Shown here in pieces: positions 41,943 to 51,855 of a stretch of DNA of 64,000 nt (positions are counted from its first letter, which is position 1; each line of letters starts with the position of its first letter). Origin of the DNA: an uncultured Selenomonadales bacterium (GTDB lineage Bacteria > Bacillota > Negativicutes > Selenomonadales > Selenomonadaceae); assembly GCA_900321035.1 (NCBI GenBank), contig ONUH01000007.1:1-64000 (forward strand). The letters are read 5' to 3'. The position numbers were made by a program, and so were the translations under genes. The notes beneath the pieces are model-generated. The model was not told where the DNA came from, did not search any database, and worked only from the letters and a program-made list of their open reading frames with translations.

Positions 41943-42541
41943 TTGGATTTTTACGGGGCAATGTCGTCCAGCTTTTGCAGGATTACTGCCTGTTGGACGT
42001 CGGCGGGGTCGGCTACCGCGTGTATATTCCGTCGTCGACGCGGAGCCGCCTGAAGATTGGAGAAGACGCCATGCTGTATACGCATCTTGCCGTGCGGGAG
42101 GATGCGATGACGCTGTACGGCTTCGAGAGTCAGGAGGAATATCAGGGGTTCCAGCTGCTTATCTCCGTCTCCGGTATCGGGCCGAAGGTGGCGCTTGGAA
42201 TCCTGTCGTCAATTACGATCGAGCGTCTCTTTCAGGCAATTCACGGGCAGCAGATTGCCGTGCTCACGAAACTGCCGGGCGTGGGGAAAAAATCGGCGGA
42301 GCGGCTGATTTTAGAGTTGAAGGACAAGACGGCAGGTCTGGAAGGCGAAGGTGGGGGCGACGGCGCTCTTCCGTCGGCGGAACCGGCGCAGGACGGGCCG
42401 GTTTCCGACGCGGCGGCCGCTCTTTCTGCTCTGGGATATTCTCAGGACGAAATTTCCTCGGTGTTGCGGCGTGTTACGAAGCCGATGTCGACAGAAGAAA
42501 CCATCAGATTCGCGTTGAAGGAATTCGCGGGGAGGAGATAG
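41939..42541 (+). CDS. ruvA: Holliday junction DNA helicase subunit RuvA
   Basis: A 200-residue tetrameric junction-binding protein. N-terminal OB domain ('MIGFLRGNVVQ...VGGVGYRVYIP'), tandem helix-hairpin-helix ('SVSGIGPKVALGIL', 'KLPGVGKKSAERLI') and a C-terminal RuvB-binding domain ('ALSALGYSQDEI'). GGAGG precedes the ATG. Confidence 0.96.
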   Translation: MIGFLRGNVVQLLQDYCLLDVGGVGYRVYIPSSTRSRLKIGEDAMLYTHLAVREDAMTLYGFESQEEYQGFQLLISVSGIGPKVALGILSSITIERLFQAIHGQQIAVLTKLPGVGKKSAERLILELKDKTAGLEGEGGGDGALPSAEPAQDGPVSDAAAALSALGYSQDEISSVLRRVTKPMSTEETIRFALKEFAGRR

Positions 42542-42544
42542 CCG

Positions 42545-43591
42545 GTGGAAGAACAGGAAGGCCGCATCGTGGCCATGGAGGAGCAGCCCTCCGACGATTG
42601 GCAGTACAGCTTGCGCCCGCGTAAATTGAACGAGTATATTGGCCAGGAAGAAGCAAAAGAAAATCTTTCCGTGTTTATCCGGGCGGCATTGAAACGGGGG
42701 GAAGCGCTTGACCATGTGCTTCTTTACGGTCCTCCGGGGCTTGGAAAGACAACGTTGGCCGCTATCATTGCCAATGAATTAGGCGTAAATTTCCGCGTGA
42801 CGAGCGGTCCGGCCATCGAGAATTCGCGGACGCTGGCCGAGATATTGACAAATTTGGAAAAAAGGGACGTCTTGTTTATTGATGAAATCCATCGTCTTTC
42901 ACGCAGTATCGAGGAAGTCCTTTACTCTGCGATGGAGGACTTTGCACTAGATATCATTATTGGGAAAGGGCCCGGCGCGCGTTCCATTCGGTTGGATATC
43001 GCTCCGTTCACTCTTGTCGGGGCAACGACAAGATGGGGGGCACTGGCGGCTCCGCTCCGCGATCGTTTTGGGGTTCCCTTGCGCCTCGAATATTATCGTC
43101 CAGAGGCCTTAAAACAGATCATCAAACGTGCGGCGGAGATATTGGAAATTCCCATTGAAGACGCCGGTGCGCTTGAAATTGCCCGTCGCTCTCGAGGTAC
43201 GCCGCGCGTGGCGAACCGTCTGCTGAAGCGTGTGCGCGACTTCGCGCAGGTCAAGGGCGACGGCGTCATCACGGAAAAACTGGCGGACGAGGCTCTCGTC
43301 CGTCTGGAAGTTGACAACGCAGGTCTCGACCGTATGGACCGCCGCATGCTGGCCACGATGATAAAAAAATTCGCCGGGGGGCCTGTGGGATTGGAAACCT
43401 TGGCCGCGTCCATCAGCGAAGAAACGGATACCATTACGGACGTTTATGAGCCGTTCTTGATTCAACTCGGCTTTTTGATGCGGACGCCGCGAGGACGTGT
43501 CGTGACGAGGGCGGGTTACGAGCACATGAATATTCCTTATCCGGGGACGGATGATGAGGGGGCTTCCATGTCCTTGTTTGAGGGGGCATAG
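42545..43591 (+). CDS. ruvB: Holliday junction branch-migration ATPase RuvB
   Basis: A 348-residue AAA+ motor. Walker [10 protein letters not shown] (about 60-68), Walker B 'FIDEIHRLS', sensor '[18 protein letters not shown]' and a C-terminal winged helix ('[12 protein letters not shown]'). GTG start after GGGAGGAG. Confidence 0.96.
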   Translation: MEEQEGRIVAMEEQPSDDWQYSLRPRKLNEYIGQEEAKENLSVFIRAALKRGEALDHVLLYGPPGLGKTTLAAIIANELGVNFRVTSGPAIENSRTLAEILTNLEKRDVLFIDEIHRLSRSIEEVLYSAMEDFALDIIIGKGPGARSIRLDIAPFTLVGATTRWGALAAPLRDRFGVPLRLEYYRPEALKQIIKRAAEILEIPIEDAGALEIARRSRGTPRVANRLLKRVRDFAQVKGDGVITEKLADEALVRLEVDNAGLDRMDRRMLATMIKKFAGGPVGLETLAASISEETDTITDVYEPFLIQLGFLMRTPRGRVVTRAGYEHMNIPYPGTDDEGASMSLFEGA

Positions 43592-43593
43592 TC

Positions 43594-44271
43594 GTGAAAC
43601 TGTTGCTGCATATGTGCTGCGGGCCATGTTCCTGCTATCCGTTGAAAAAGCTACGCGCAGATGGGATCGAGCCCGTCGGGTACTTTTTCAATCCTAATAT
43701 TCATCCGTATCAGGAATGGGAAATGCGTTTGAAAACGGCAAAAATGTTCGCGGAAAAAACGGGAATGAAAATCCTGACGGACGAGATCTTTCAGTTGCGG
43801 GCGTTTTTGCGTCGCGCGTTGGCGGCGGAGGGAGAGAACGGATTAACGCCGCAGGCGGGAACGCAGGAAGAAGCGCTGGCGTTTATTGCGTCCTATAAGC
43901 CGCAAAAAGACAGACGCTGCCGCATGTGTTATGCGTGGCGGCTGGAACAGGCGGCGAGATTCGCGGCGGAAAACGGTTTTACGGCATATACTTCCACGCT
44001 GTTTTACAGTATATATCAGCAGCATGACGTCATGAAAAGCTTGGCGGAACGGTTCGCTAAGGCTTATGATGTGGAGTTTTATTATGAGGATTTCCGCACA
44101 GGCTGGCAGGAAGGAATCGACATCAGCTTGGAACTGGGGCTGTATCGGCAGGGGTATTGCGGCTGCGTTTTCAGCGAAGAGGAAAGATACAGCCGCGTGA
44201 TGCGGAAGGCTGCAAGGAAGGCGAATCGGGCGCAAAGAAGCGAGAGGCAAACGCGTTTGTCTGTTTCTTAA
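43594..44271 (+). CDS. queH: Epoxyqueuosine reductase QueH
   Basis: A 225-residue iron-sulfur enzyme for the last step of queuosine synthesis (epoxyqueuosine to queuosine), the non-cobalamin alternative to QueG. Cysteine pairs 'HMCCGPCSCYP' at the start, 'RCRMCYAWRLEQAA' in the middle and 'GYCGCVFSEEERY' near the end match the family. GTG start after AGGGGG. With tgt and queA it forms the queuosine set. Confidence 0.93.
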   Translation: MKLLLHMCCGPCSCYPLKKLRADGIEPVGYFFNPNIHPYQEWEMRLKTAKMFAEKTGMKILTDEIFQLRAFLRRALAAEGENGLTPQAGTQEEALAFIASYKPQKDRRCRMCYAWRLEQAARFAAENGFTAYTSTLFYSIYQQHDVMKSLAERFAKAYDVEFYYEDFRTGWQEGIDISLELGLYRQGYCGCVFSEEERYSRVMRKAARKANRAQRSERQTRLSVS

Positions 44272-44292
44272 TAATAACGAGGAGGGGTTCCT

Positions 44293-45624
44293 TTGATTCG
44301 AAATGGTTTTTCCCGTGTATTGCAGAGTTTCTGCATGGTTGCGGTTGTGTTGTTTTTTTCCGGCGCTTGCTTTGCCGCGCCTAAGGAAGTGAAGCCGACG
44401 ATGACGCCGGATAAGCCTTCGGCGGAAAGCCGAGGGGCAACGAAACCGGGGGCATCGGAACCTCGTGGCCGCGTTTCGAAGGAAGAACCTGTGATTCGTG
44501 TGGGGCTCAGCGACGGGCAGGCGTCGGCGGTTGTTACTGCGGACGGTGAGTATGTGATTCGCGATGCGGCTACCGGCCAGGGAATCGATAAGATTGCCGC
44601 TAAGTCTATTACGACGGTATCCGTCAAGAATCGGAAACTGGTTGTCAACGGCAAAGCGATTTCTGCGCAAAAGATTCGTTTCTCGATTGCGGACTCCCGG
44701 ACGGCGCGGTATCTTTCTGTTGCAGGCAGTAAGTATCGGGGCGATATCGTCTTGGTGCTGGCGGAGGATCAGACGATTACTGTCGTCAATGACGTCAAAC
44801 TCGACGATTATATTGGCGGTGTGATTTCGGAGGAAATGAGCCCGGAGTGGCCGTTAGAAGCATTAAAGGCGCAGGCGGTGGCGGCTCGGACTTTTGCGGC
44901 GTATTCGCTTGGCATCCATGACGCGGACGGATATGACGTTTGCGCTACAACGCATTGCCAAGTTTATGGGGGCATAGAATCGGAAAGTCCGGCGGGGCTC
45001 CGTGCAGTTTCGGCGACACGAGGCGAGATCATGGCTTATCAGGGGAAGCCGATTTATGCGGCGTTCCATTCCTCTTCCGGCGGTATGACCGCAGGGAGTG
45101 AGGAGGCGGGCGGAAATGCGCTTCCTTATCTGAAGCCTGTCCGCGACCCGCAGGACGCTGCAAATCCAAATTCCCACTGGCAGGTGACTTTATCTGCGAA
45201 AGAGCTTTCTGCCAAGCTGTCCGCTGCGGGATTTCGGGTTGGAAATATAAAAGCGGTGGAACTGACGCCGCTGGATATTGGCAAAGGCGCTTCGGATCGG
45301 TATCCGTCCGGACGAATCAAGCAGGTGCGGTTCATTGGAAGCTTGCAGACGGTCAATGTGCCGGGGCCGAAACTGCGCTGGGTCGTCGGCCTTCCCAGTA
45401 CGCTGGCAGACGTTCGGCGCGGAACGGGGAAGAAGGCGGCTCCAAATACGAAAGGGAAAATCGAGTTTTCGGATCCAAATGCTGAAGTCGTGTTCGACGG
45501 TTACGGCCGGGGACATGGAATCGGGATGTCGCAGTGGGGCGCAAAAGCCTTGGCGGCAAAAAAGACGTATCGGGAAATTCTGAATCATTATTATAAGGAC
45601 GTGGAATTTTCCTGGTTGTTTTAA
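44293..45624 (+). CDS. SpoIID/LytB-domain protein
   Basis: A 443-residue exported protein: signal peptide ('MVAVVLFFSGACFAAP', cut near residue 30), a low-complexity linker, then a SpoIID domain with 'EEMSPEWPLEALKAQAVAARTFA', 'YAAFHSSSGGMT' and 'YGRGHGIGMSQWGAKAL'. SpoIID is a lytic transglycosylase in spore engulfment; LytB-type relatives act on the wall in non-sporulating cells. TTG start after GGAGGGG. Confidence 0.88.
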   Translation: MIRNGFSRVLQSFCMVAVVLFFSGACFAAPKEVKPTMTPDKPSAESRGATKPGASEPRGRVSKEEPVIRVGLSDGQASAVVTADGEYVIRDAATGQGIDKIAAKSITTVSVKNRKLVVNGKAISAQKIRFSIADSRTARYLSVAGSKYRGDIVLVLAEDQTITVVNDVKLDDYIGGVISEEMSPEWPLEALKAQAVAARTFAAYSLGIHDADGYDVCATTHCQVYGGIESESPAGLRAVSATRGEIMAYQGKPIYAAFHSSSGGMTAGSEEAGGNALPYLKPVRDPQDAANPNSHWQVTLSAKELSAKLSAAGFRVGNIKAVELTPLDIGKGASDRYPSGRIKQVRFIGSLQTVNVPGPKLRWVVGLPSTLADVRRGTGKKAAPNTKGKIEFSDPNAEVVFDGYGRGHGIGMSQWGAKALAAKKTYREILNHYYKDVEFSWLF

Positions 45625-45663
45625 CGGCCTTTCGGATAACGGGTTATAGGGAGTTTTAGCGGA

Positions 45664-46704
45664 ATGCTTTTAACGGATTTTGATTATGAACTGCCGGAAG
45701 AACTGATTGCCCAAACGCCTGTGGAGCCGCGGGACGCTTCGCGGCTCATGGTGATTGACCCAGTGGAGCGGTCAATCAAGCATCGCCGCTTTTTTGAACT
45801 GCGCGAGTTCCTTGTTCCGGGCGACACGTTGATTTTCAATGACACGCGCGTCATTCCGGCGCGGCTGATTGGGAAGAAAGAGCCGACAGGCGCCCGCATT
45901 GAAGTGTTTTTGCTCCGTCGTGTCGAGGGCGATATTTGGGAAACACTGGTGAAGCCGGGGAAAAAAGCCTTGCGCGGCACCACGATCAGCTTTGGCGACG
46001 AGCTTTCCTGCGAAGTGACAGGCCACACCGATTTTGGCGGGCGGCTTGTGGAGTTCCATTATCGGGGGATTTTTGAGGAGATCCTTGACCGATTGGGCGA
46101 GACGCCGCTTCCGCCCTATATCCATGAAAAGCTCGAAGACCGTGAGCGATACCAGACCGTCTACAGCCGGGAGCCCGGTTCGGCGGCCGCGCCGACGGCG
46201 GGGCTTCATTTTACGCCGGAGCAGATGGAAAGCTTGAAGCAATCAGGCGTCAATCTTGGCTTTTTGACGCTGCACGTCGGACTTGGAACTTTTCGTCCGG
46301 TCAAGGAAGAGCGCATAGAGAATCATGTCATGCACAGCGAGTATTATTCCATCGGTGAAGAAACGGCGAAACTGATTCGCGAGACCAAAGCGGCAGGGCA
46401 TCGGGTTATCGCCGTCGGCACGACCTCAATCCGGACGCTGGAGTCGGCGGCGGGCGATAAAAATGAGATTTATGGGAAATCGGGAGAAACGAGTATTTTT
46501 ATTTATCCCGGTTATGAATTCAAAATCGTAGACGCCGTCGTCACGAATTTTCATCTTCCGAAATCAACGCTGATTATGCTGATAAGTGCGTTCGCGGGCA
46601 GGGAGTTCACGTTGGAGGCTTATCGGGAGGCGGTGAAGGAACGGTATCGTTTCTTTTCCTTCGGGGACGCGATGATGATTACGCGTCCGCAGCCGGCAGA
46701 ATAA
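45664..46704 (+). CDS. queA: S-adenosylmethionine:tRNA ribosyltransferase-isomerase QueA
   Basis: A 346-residue enzyme that transfers the ribosyl part of SAM to preQ1-tRNA, making epoxyqueuosine. Motifs: '[15 protein letters not shown]', '[11 protein letters not shown]', '[20 protein letters not shown]', '[10 protein letters not shown]' and '[18 protein letters not shown]'. AGGGAG precedes the ATG. Followed by a terminator. Confidence 0.96.
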   Translation: MLLTDFDYELPEELIAQTPVEPRDASRLMVIDPVERSIKHRRFFELREFLVPGDTLIFNDTRVIPARLIGKKEPTGARIEVFLLRRVEGDIWETLVKPGKKALRGTTISFGDELSCEVTGHTDFGGRLVEFHYRGIFEEILDRLGETPLPPYIHEKLEDRERYQTVYSREPGSAAAPTAGLHFTPEQMESLKQSGVNLGFLTLHVGLGTFRPVKEERIENHVMHSEYYSIGEETAKLIRETKAAGHRVIAVGTTSIRTLESAAGDKNEIYGKSGETSIFIYPGYEFKIVDAVVTNFHLPKSTLIMLISAFAGREFTLEAYREAVKERYRFFSFGDAMMITRPQPAE

Positions 46705-46728
46705 AAACGAATAGCTGTTCATGGGAAA

Positions 46729-46765
46729 GGACGACAAGGCAGGATTTCGCCTCGTCGTTCTTTTT
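46729..46765 (+). terminator. Terminator after queA
   Basis: ACGACAAGGC / GCCTCGTCGT stem followed by TCTTTTTG. Confidence 0.85.
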
Positions 46766-46808
46766 GTATGGGAATAAATGAATTAACGGGCATTTTTTCT
46801 TTGCTATG

Positions 46809-46836
46809 TTGCATTTTCGCCCGCTTCTGATACAAT
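46809..46836 (+). promoter_or_regulatory. Promoter for the 46878 gene and cysS
   Basis: TTGCAT, 16 bases, TACAAT, about 40 bases before the start at 46878. Confidence 0.6.
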
Positions 46837-46877
46837 ACTATAAATAGGTTGGTATGATTCAGTAAAGGAGATTATCA

Positions 46878-47138
46878 ATGGATAGAATCAATCGCATCAA
46901 CGAGGCGGGAACGGCATATTTGATTGCCGAGACGGATTTGAATTCCATTCGCTTGATGGGGGCCGTCGGGCGTAAATACCGTGACGCGAAACAGGCGGCG
47001 GAATCAGCCCGGGACAATCTTGTTTCCGTTTTCAAGGAAAGCGGCTATACGTTGGATGAGCTGGCGAGTCTGACGATGCCGGATGGAAGTCCTGCGCTTG
47101 GTTACGGCATATTGGACATTTTGAAAAATGAGGTGTAA
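46878..47138 (+). CDS. Small conserved-looking protein, unknown
   Basis: An 86-residue soluble, helical-looking protein (MDRINRINEAGTAYLIAETD...). No motif recognised. AAGGAG precedes the ATG, it has its own promoter, and it ends 9 bases before cysS, so it is probably a real co-transcribed gene. The central region is rich in Ala/Glu/Arg and could form one long helix. Confidence 0.6.
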   Translation: MDRINRINEAGTAYLIAETDLNSIRLMGAVGRKYRDAKQAAESARDNLVSVFKESGYTLDELASLTMPDGSPALGYGILDILKNEV

Positions 47139-47147
47139 GGCAAAGAT

Positions 47148-48575
47148 ATGACACGGGAGATTAAGGTCTATAATACGATGTCGCGGCAGAAGGAAGTATT
47201 TTCGCCTCTGGAGCCGGGAAAGGTCGGCATCTATGTCTGCGGCGTCACGCCGTACAATGATCCGCATATCGGCAACGCGCGTCCTTTCGTGACGTGGGAT
47301 GTGATTCGCCGCTTTTTTGCAAAGTGCGGTTATGCGGTACGGTATATCCAGAATTTTACGGACGTGGACGATAAGATTATTCGCACGGCGAATGAGCGCG
47401 GCGTCACATGGAAGGATGTGGCGGATCAATATATCGACGCGTATTTCCGCGTGATGGACGAGTTGAACGTGCGGCGTGCCGACGTCTATCCGCGCGTTTC
47501 GGAGACGATTCCGGAAATCATCGAGATGGTGCAGGGACTCGTAGATAAGGGCTTCGCTTACGAGCTGGAGGGAGACGTCTATTACAGCGTCGAATCATTT
47601 GCCACCTACGGCAAGCTCAGCGGGCGCAATCTCGATGACATGATGGCAGGCGCCCGGGTTGAGGTGGACGAACGGAAAAAGAACCCGATGGATTTCGCGT
47701 TATGGAAATCGGCGAAACCCGGGGAACCGTACTGGGAAAGTCCCTGGGGCAAAGGCCGTCCCGGCTGGCATATCGAATGCTCGACGATGTCGCTGAAGTA
47801 CCTTGGCAAGACGTTCGATTTCCACGGTGGCGGCAGCGACCTGATCTTCCCGCATCATGAAAATGAGATTGCGCAGTCGCAGGCCTATTGCGGCGGTACG
47901 GACTGCTTCGCCCGCTACTGGGTGCACAACGGCTTCATCACGATCCACGGGGATAAGATGAGCAAGTCGGAAAACAATTTCTTCACGGTGGCGGAAATTC
48001 TCGAAAAATATCCGGGCGAGGTCGTACGCTTCTTTATTTTGCAGACGCACTACCGCAGCCCGCTGGATTTCAGCGATGAGCGTTTGAAGGATGCACAGGC
48101 GGGGCTTGCGCGTCTTGCGAAAGCGAAAGAGAATCTGGACGCGCTTTCGGCAAAGAACGGCGATGCGGATACGGCGGCGGTTCTCGCGGAATCTGCGGAA
48201 AAAGCGCGGGAAGCGTTTTTCGACGCGATGGCGGACGATTTCAATACCGCGCTGGCAATCAGCCATTTGTTTGCGGTGGCGAAGGACGTCAACGTCTATT
48301 ACAACGAGGTCGTGAATCACGGGCAGGCGTTTGACGCCAAGAATTTTGCCCGCGTCAGGGCGGCTTTCGACGATATGGCGGAAATTGTCGGCATCTTGGA
48401 GAAGTCGGCGGCGAAAAGCGATGAGGACGCGGAGATTGACGCGCTGGTGGAGGAGCGTCTGGCCGCGCGCAAGGCAAAAAATTGGGCGCGGGCCGACGAG
48501 ATTCGCGACAGTCTGAAAGCACGTGGCATCGTGCTGGAGGATTCCGCGACGGGTACGCGGTGGAAACGCGCATGA
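47148..48575 (+). CDS. cysS: Cysteinyl-tRNA synthetase
   Basis: A 475-residue class I synthetase. Zinc Cys in 'YVCGVTPYNDPHIGNARPF' (with the HIGH-like PHIGN), 'GWHIECSTMS' and 'FHGGGSDLIFPHHENEIAQS', and KMSKS at 'HGDKMSKSENN'. Overlaps mrnC by 4 bases, the usual Firmicute pair. Confidence 0.97.
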   Translation: MTREIKVYNTMSRQKEVFSPLEPGKVGIYVCGVTPYNDPHIGNARPFVTWDVIRRFFAKCGYAVRYIQNFTDVDDKIIRTANERGVTWKDVADQYIDAYFRVMDELNVRRADVYPRVSETIPEIIEMVQGLVDKGFAYELEGDVYYSVESFATYGKLSGRNLDDMMAGARVEVDERKKNPMDFALWKSAKPGEPYWESPWGKGRPGWHIECSTMSLKYLGKTFDFHGGGSDLIFPHHENEIAQSQAYCGGTDCFARYWVHNGFITIHGDKMSKSENNFFTVAEILEKYPGEVVRFFILQTHYRSPLDFSDERLKDAQAGLARLAKAKENLDALSAKNGDADTAAVLAESAEKAREAFFDAMADDFNTALAISHLFAVAKDVNVYYNEVVNHGQAFDAKNFARVRAAFDDMAEIVGILEKSAAKSDEDAEIDALVEERLAARKAKNWARADEIRDSLKARGIVLEDSATGTRWKRA

Positions 48576-49051
48576 AGTTCAAGGCGCGGCAAAAGATTGC
48601 GGAGCATGTCTTCGAGACGGATGAAGCGGGGCGGCTCATCGAGAAGTACGGGCCCGCCGATCCGGAAGCGCTGCCGCCGTTGGTTCTGGCTTTCGTCGGC
48701 GACGCGGTCTTTCATCTGTATGTGCGCAAACGGCTCTTGTCGTATACGCAGGCACAGGTCAACCTGCTGAATGATTTCAGCGCGAAAATTGTCTCTGCGG
48801 TAGGACAGGCGCAGGCTTATCAGGCTATAGAGACGATGCTGACCGAGGAGGAGCAGGAGGTTTTTCGGCGGGGGCGGAACGCCCAGAGCCGCACGCCCCG
48901 CACTGCGTCGGTGCAAGAGTATCATATCAGCACCGGCTTTGAGGCGCTTTTGGGCACACTGTATCTGAACAATGAAACGGAACGCCTGCAGGAATTGTCG
49001 GAGGCGGCGTTCCAGGCAATCGTGGGAGAGATGGCGGCGAAGAGGCCGTGA
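48572..49051 (+). CDS. mrnC: Mini-ribonuclease III
   Basis: A 159-residue RNase III-fold enzyme without a double-stranded RNA-binding domain; in Bacillus it matures 23S rRNA. '[17 protein letters not shown]' holds the catalytic Asp, and '[16 protein letters not shown]' the Glu. ATG overlaps the cysS stop; a GTG at 48560 is possible. Confidence 0.93.
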   Translation: MKFKARQKIAEHVFETDEAGRLIEKYGPADPEALPPLVLAFVGDAVFHLYVRKRLLSYTQAQVNLLNDFSAKIVSAVGQAQAYQAIETMLTEEEQEVFRRGRNAQSRTPRTASVQEYHISTGFEALLGTLYLNNETERLQELSEAAFQAIVGEMAAKRP

Positions 49052-49070
49052 GAAAGTACGGAGGTTTATC

Positions 49071-49760
49071 ATGATTCAGGTAACGCTTTTGGAGCATACG
49101 CCGGAGCCGGAGCGCGTTGTCGCGATGTCGGCAAGGCTTTGTTATTCGCCGTCCGGAGCGGCGGAGCTTTCCGAGAAGATGACGCCGGAGACGGTGGAGA
49201 AGATGGTCAAGATGCTCGTCGAGATGGGCCATGCTTCGACGCTGGAACATGTTTCCTTCACGTTTGGCATTGAGGGAGTGTCGCGGACGCTGACCCATCA
49301 GCTCGTCCGTCATCGCATCGCGTCCTATTCGCAGCAGTCCCAGCGGTACGTCGCCGCGCACGACTTTGCCTATATCACGCCGCCGTCCATCGCTGAAAAG
49401 CCGGAGGCGAAGGAAAAATTTGAGGCGATGATGAAGAGTATCCGCGAGGCTTATGACACGTTCACCGAGATGGGCGTGCCGAAGGAGGACGCCCGTTATG
49501 TATTGGCGAACGCGACGGAGACGAAGATCGTCGTGACGATGAACGCACGCTCGCTCTTGCATTTCTTTAATCTGCGCTGCTGCAACCGGGCCCAGTGGGA
49601 GATTCGCGCGTTGGCTTACAAGATGCTGGCGGAAGTCAAGAAGGTCGCGCCGCTGCTCTTCAAGAACGCGGGCGCTACCTGCGTCGCGACAGGAAGTTGT
49701 CCCGAAGGGAAAATGACCTGCGGGAAGTTCGAAGAAATGATAAAGATGCGCGAGGCATAA
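49071..49760 (+). CDS. thyX: Flavin-dependent thymidylate synthase ThyX
   Basis: A 229-residue FAD enzyme making dTMP from dUMP with methylene-THF and NAD(P)H. The ThyX motif [14 protein letters not shown] is present (R-H-R-x5-x-x-S-x-R pattern) with '[14 protein letters not shown]' before it. GGAGG precedes the ATG. It replaces ThyA in many anaerobes. Confidence 0.95.
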   Translation: MIQVTLLEHTPEPERVVAMSARLCYSPSGAAELSEKMTPETVEKMVKMLVEMGHASTLEHVSFTFGIEGVSRTLTHQLVRHRIASYSQQSQRYVAAHDFAYITPPSIAEKPEAKEKFEAMMKSIREAYDTFTEMGVPKEDARYVLANATETKIVVTMNARSLLHFFNLRCCNRAQWEIRALAYKMLAEVKKVAPLLFKNAGATCVATGSCPEGKMTCGKFEEMIKMREA

Positions 49761-49769
49761 AGATTCTAT

Positions 49770-50636
49770 ATGGAGAAAAGAAAACGATCTGCCGTACACG
49801 AGGCGGGGAGGGGCGAGGAGAAATCGCAGAGAAAGCCGCGGCCCCAAAAAACGATGCCGGAAATGGACCCGCCGGAGCCGAATACACTGCCCGAGGATGT
49901 GCTGGTCGGGCGCAATGCGGTGACGGAGGCGCTGAAAAGCGGCCGTGCCGTCAATCGCCTCTTGGTTGCCGAGGGGGACGGGCAAGGCTCGATTCGCGAG
50001 ATCGTGCGGATGGCGCGGGAAAACGGCGCTATTGTCGAGACGGTCGCGCGAAGCAAAATCGAGGCGATGGCGCGGGGCTATCGCCATCAGGGCGTGCTGG
50101 CTTATACGTCGCCCGTCGATTATACGTCGTTGGATGAAATTTTGGCGGCGGCACGGGCAAAGGGCGACTCGCCGTTCCTGCTGCTCCTGGACGAGTTGGA
50201 GGATCCGCACAATCTTGGCGCGATTCTGCGCACGGCGGATGCGGTCGGCGTGGACGGGGTGCTGATTCCGCGGCGGCGGAGCTGTCCGCTGTCCGCGACG
50301 GTGGCGAAGACCTCTGCCGGAGCGGTGGAGTATGTGCCGGTGGCGCGCATCGGGAATGTGTCGCAGACGATTCGGGAGCTGAAAGAGGAAGGCTTTTGGA
50401 TTGTCGGCGCGGATGTGGACGGGATGGCAGATTATTTTGACGCCGATTTGACCGGTGCGACGGTGCTGGTAGTCGGCAGTGAGGGGCGCGGGATATCCCG
50501 GCTCGTGCGCGAGAGCTGCGACGTGCTGGTGAAGATTCCCATGCTCGGGAAGATCAATTCGCTGAACGTGTCAGTGGCGGGCGCCGTGCTGATGTACGAG
50601 TCTCTGCGTCAGCGGCAAAAGAAAGGCAATCCGTGA
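49770..50636 (+). CDS. rlmB: 23S rRNA 2'-O-ribose methyltransferase, RlmB/TrmH family
   Basis: A 288-residue SPOUT methyltransferase. After a 40-residue polar N-terminus comes the substrate-binding domain ('LVGRNAVTEALKSGRAVN'), then the knotted SAM domain with 'LDELEDPHNLGAILRTADAVG', 'VVGSEGRGISRLVRESCD' and 'KINSLNVSVAGAVLMYE'. Predicted to methylate G2251 of 23S rRNA. The order cysS-mrnC-thyX-rlmB is common in Firmicutes. Confidence 0.92.
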   Translation: MEKRKRSAVHEAGRGEEKSQRKPRPQKTMPEMDPPEPNTLPEDVLVGRNAVTEALKSGRAVNRLLVAEGDGQGSIREIVRMARENGAIVETVARSKIEAMARGYRHQGVLAYTSPVDYTSLDEILAAARAKGDSPFLLLLDELEDPHNLGAILRTADAVGVDGVLIPRRRSCPLSATVAKTSAGAVEYVPVARIGNVSQTIRELKEEGFWIVGADVDGMADYFDADLTGATVLVVGSEGRGISRLVRESCDVLVKIPMLGKINSLNVSVAGAVLMYESLRQRQKKGNP

Positions 50637-50637
50637 G

Positions 50638-51051
50638 ATGAAGAAAAAAGCGGCGGAACAGGTGTTATGCTATCATTTGGAAGCGGATGTGCTGGAGACG
50701 GTGCGCGCTGTGATGCGGAAGCTTTCCATTGTGTGCCGTGCGCTGCCGGAGGAAAGCTGGCGGGAGAAAGTTGGGTTCCTGCTCGGGAAGCGGGGATTTT
50801 CGCCCGCGCCGAAAGACGACGCGCCGGAGTTTGTTTTTCCCGACGCCGTGATGGTGTTCGACCAAATTCAGGGCAAGCGGCTCGACCAAGTATTGGCGGC
50901 GATGAAAGAGGCGGACGTTCCGCCAATCCGTTACAAGGCGGTGGCGACGCCGTTTAACGTCCATTGGACGCTTCGGCGGCTTTGTGAGACGATGAAAAAG
51001 GAACATGCGTATATGACGGAAGGGGCGAAGAACGATGACGGCGAAGCATGA
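50638..51051 (+). CDS. DUF3783 protein
   Basis: A 137-residue protein ending with the DUF3783 signature ('VMVFDQIQGKRLDQVLAAMK...YKAVATPFNVHWTL'). Function is unknown; the fold may bind another protein. Its start overlaps the rlmB stop, and its end overlaps the next gene by 17 bases. Confidence 0.8.
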   Translation: MKKKAAEQVLCYHLEADVLETVRAVMRKLSIVCRALPEESWREKVGFLLGKRGFSPAPKDDAPEFVFPDAVMVFDQIQGKRLDQVLAAMKEADVPPIRYKAVATPFNVHWTLRRLCETMKKEHAYMTEGAKNDDGEA

Positions 51052-51772
51052 CGGGCGATGGGACGACGAGAAGCTGCCCGTGACGACGAAGCAGGACAAG
51101 TTATCCGCGCCGGAAGAGAAGGAGGAACCCGACGAGGATTCGTCCTTTAGCGGACGCAGGTGGCGTTGGGCGCTCTTGGCGCTGGTGTTTTTCGTCGCGC
51201 TGGGCGGCGGTTTCCTCGGCGCGGGTTATTTGCACGACAAGTCGCAGGAGGCGAAGAACGACCGCATCCAGCAGGAATTGATTTTCGCGCGGCAGGAAGA
51301 GAGCCTGCGAAAGCAGGAGGCGGCGATTCGCGATCAGCGTGAGGCGCTGGAGAGAGAGAAACGGGCGCTGGAGGCGCGTCAGCGGGAGCTGGAGGCACAG
51401 GCGGAGCGCGCGGCGGGACGCAACGAGCAGATCGACGAGGCGGAGCGCAAGAAATCGTCCGTCCGTAAAGTCTGGGAGGAAGTCACGGGCAAAGACAAAG
51501 AGCGCAAGCAGCAGCAGGAGGAAAATACCAATATCCAGAACCGCTCCCAGCGGGATGTAGAGGAAATCAACCGTTCTATCGACGAGGCGGCGGAAACGCT
51601 GAAAATGCTGAACACGAAGCTCGCCGAGCTGGAAGAGATGCGTCAAAAAGCCGAGGGTATGAAAGACAAGGCGATGAAGACCTACGAAGAACACGAGGAA
51701 ATGATACAAAAAATCCTGCGGTTTTTTGAAGGCGCGCTGGATCTGTTCGGCTCAATGTCATCAAAGGGGTAA
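51035..51772 (+). CDS. Single-pass membrane protein with long coiled coil
   Basis: A 245-residue protein: an acidic cytoplasmic N-terminus (1-43), one membrane helix ('WRWALLALVFFVALGGGFLGAGY', about 43-65), then a coiled coil rich in Glu, Lys, Arg and Gln up to about 225, and a short hydrophobic end. No enzyme motif. It could be a scaffold or an envelope-spanning factor; no family was recognised. Confidence 0.65.
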   Translation: MTAKHDGRWDDEKLPVTTKQDKLSAPEEKEEPDEDSSFSGRRWRWALLALVFFVALGGGFLGAGYLHDKSQEAKNDRIQQELIFARQEESLRKQEAAIRDQREALEREKRALEARQRELEAQAERAAGRNEQIDEAERKKSSVRKVWEEVTGKDKERKQQQEENTNIQNRSQRDVEEINRSIDEAAETLKMLNTKLAELEEMRQKAEGMKDKAMKTYEEHEEMIQKILRFFEGALDLFGSMSSKG

Positions 51773-51786
51773 CGGATAACAATAAA

Positions 51787-51833
51787 AGCGCGGTTATGCA
51801 TTGCAGTTTTGCAACGTGCCGCGCTCTTTTTTG
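51787..51833 (+). terminator. Terminator before the ABC importer
   Basis: AGCGCGG / CCGCGCT outer stem followed by CTTTTTT. Confidence 0.8.
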
Positions 51834-51855
51834 GAGTTTTTGGAGGGATTGGGAT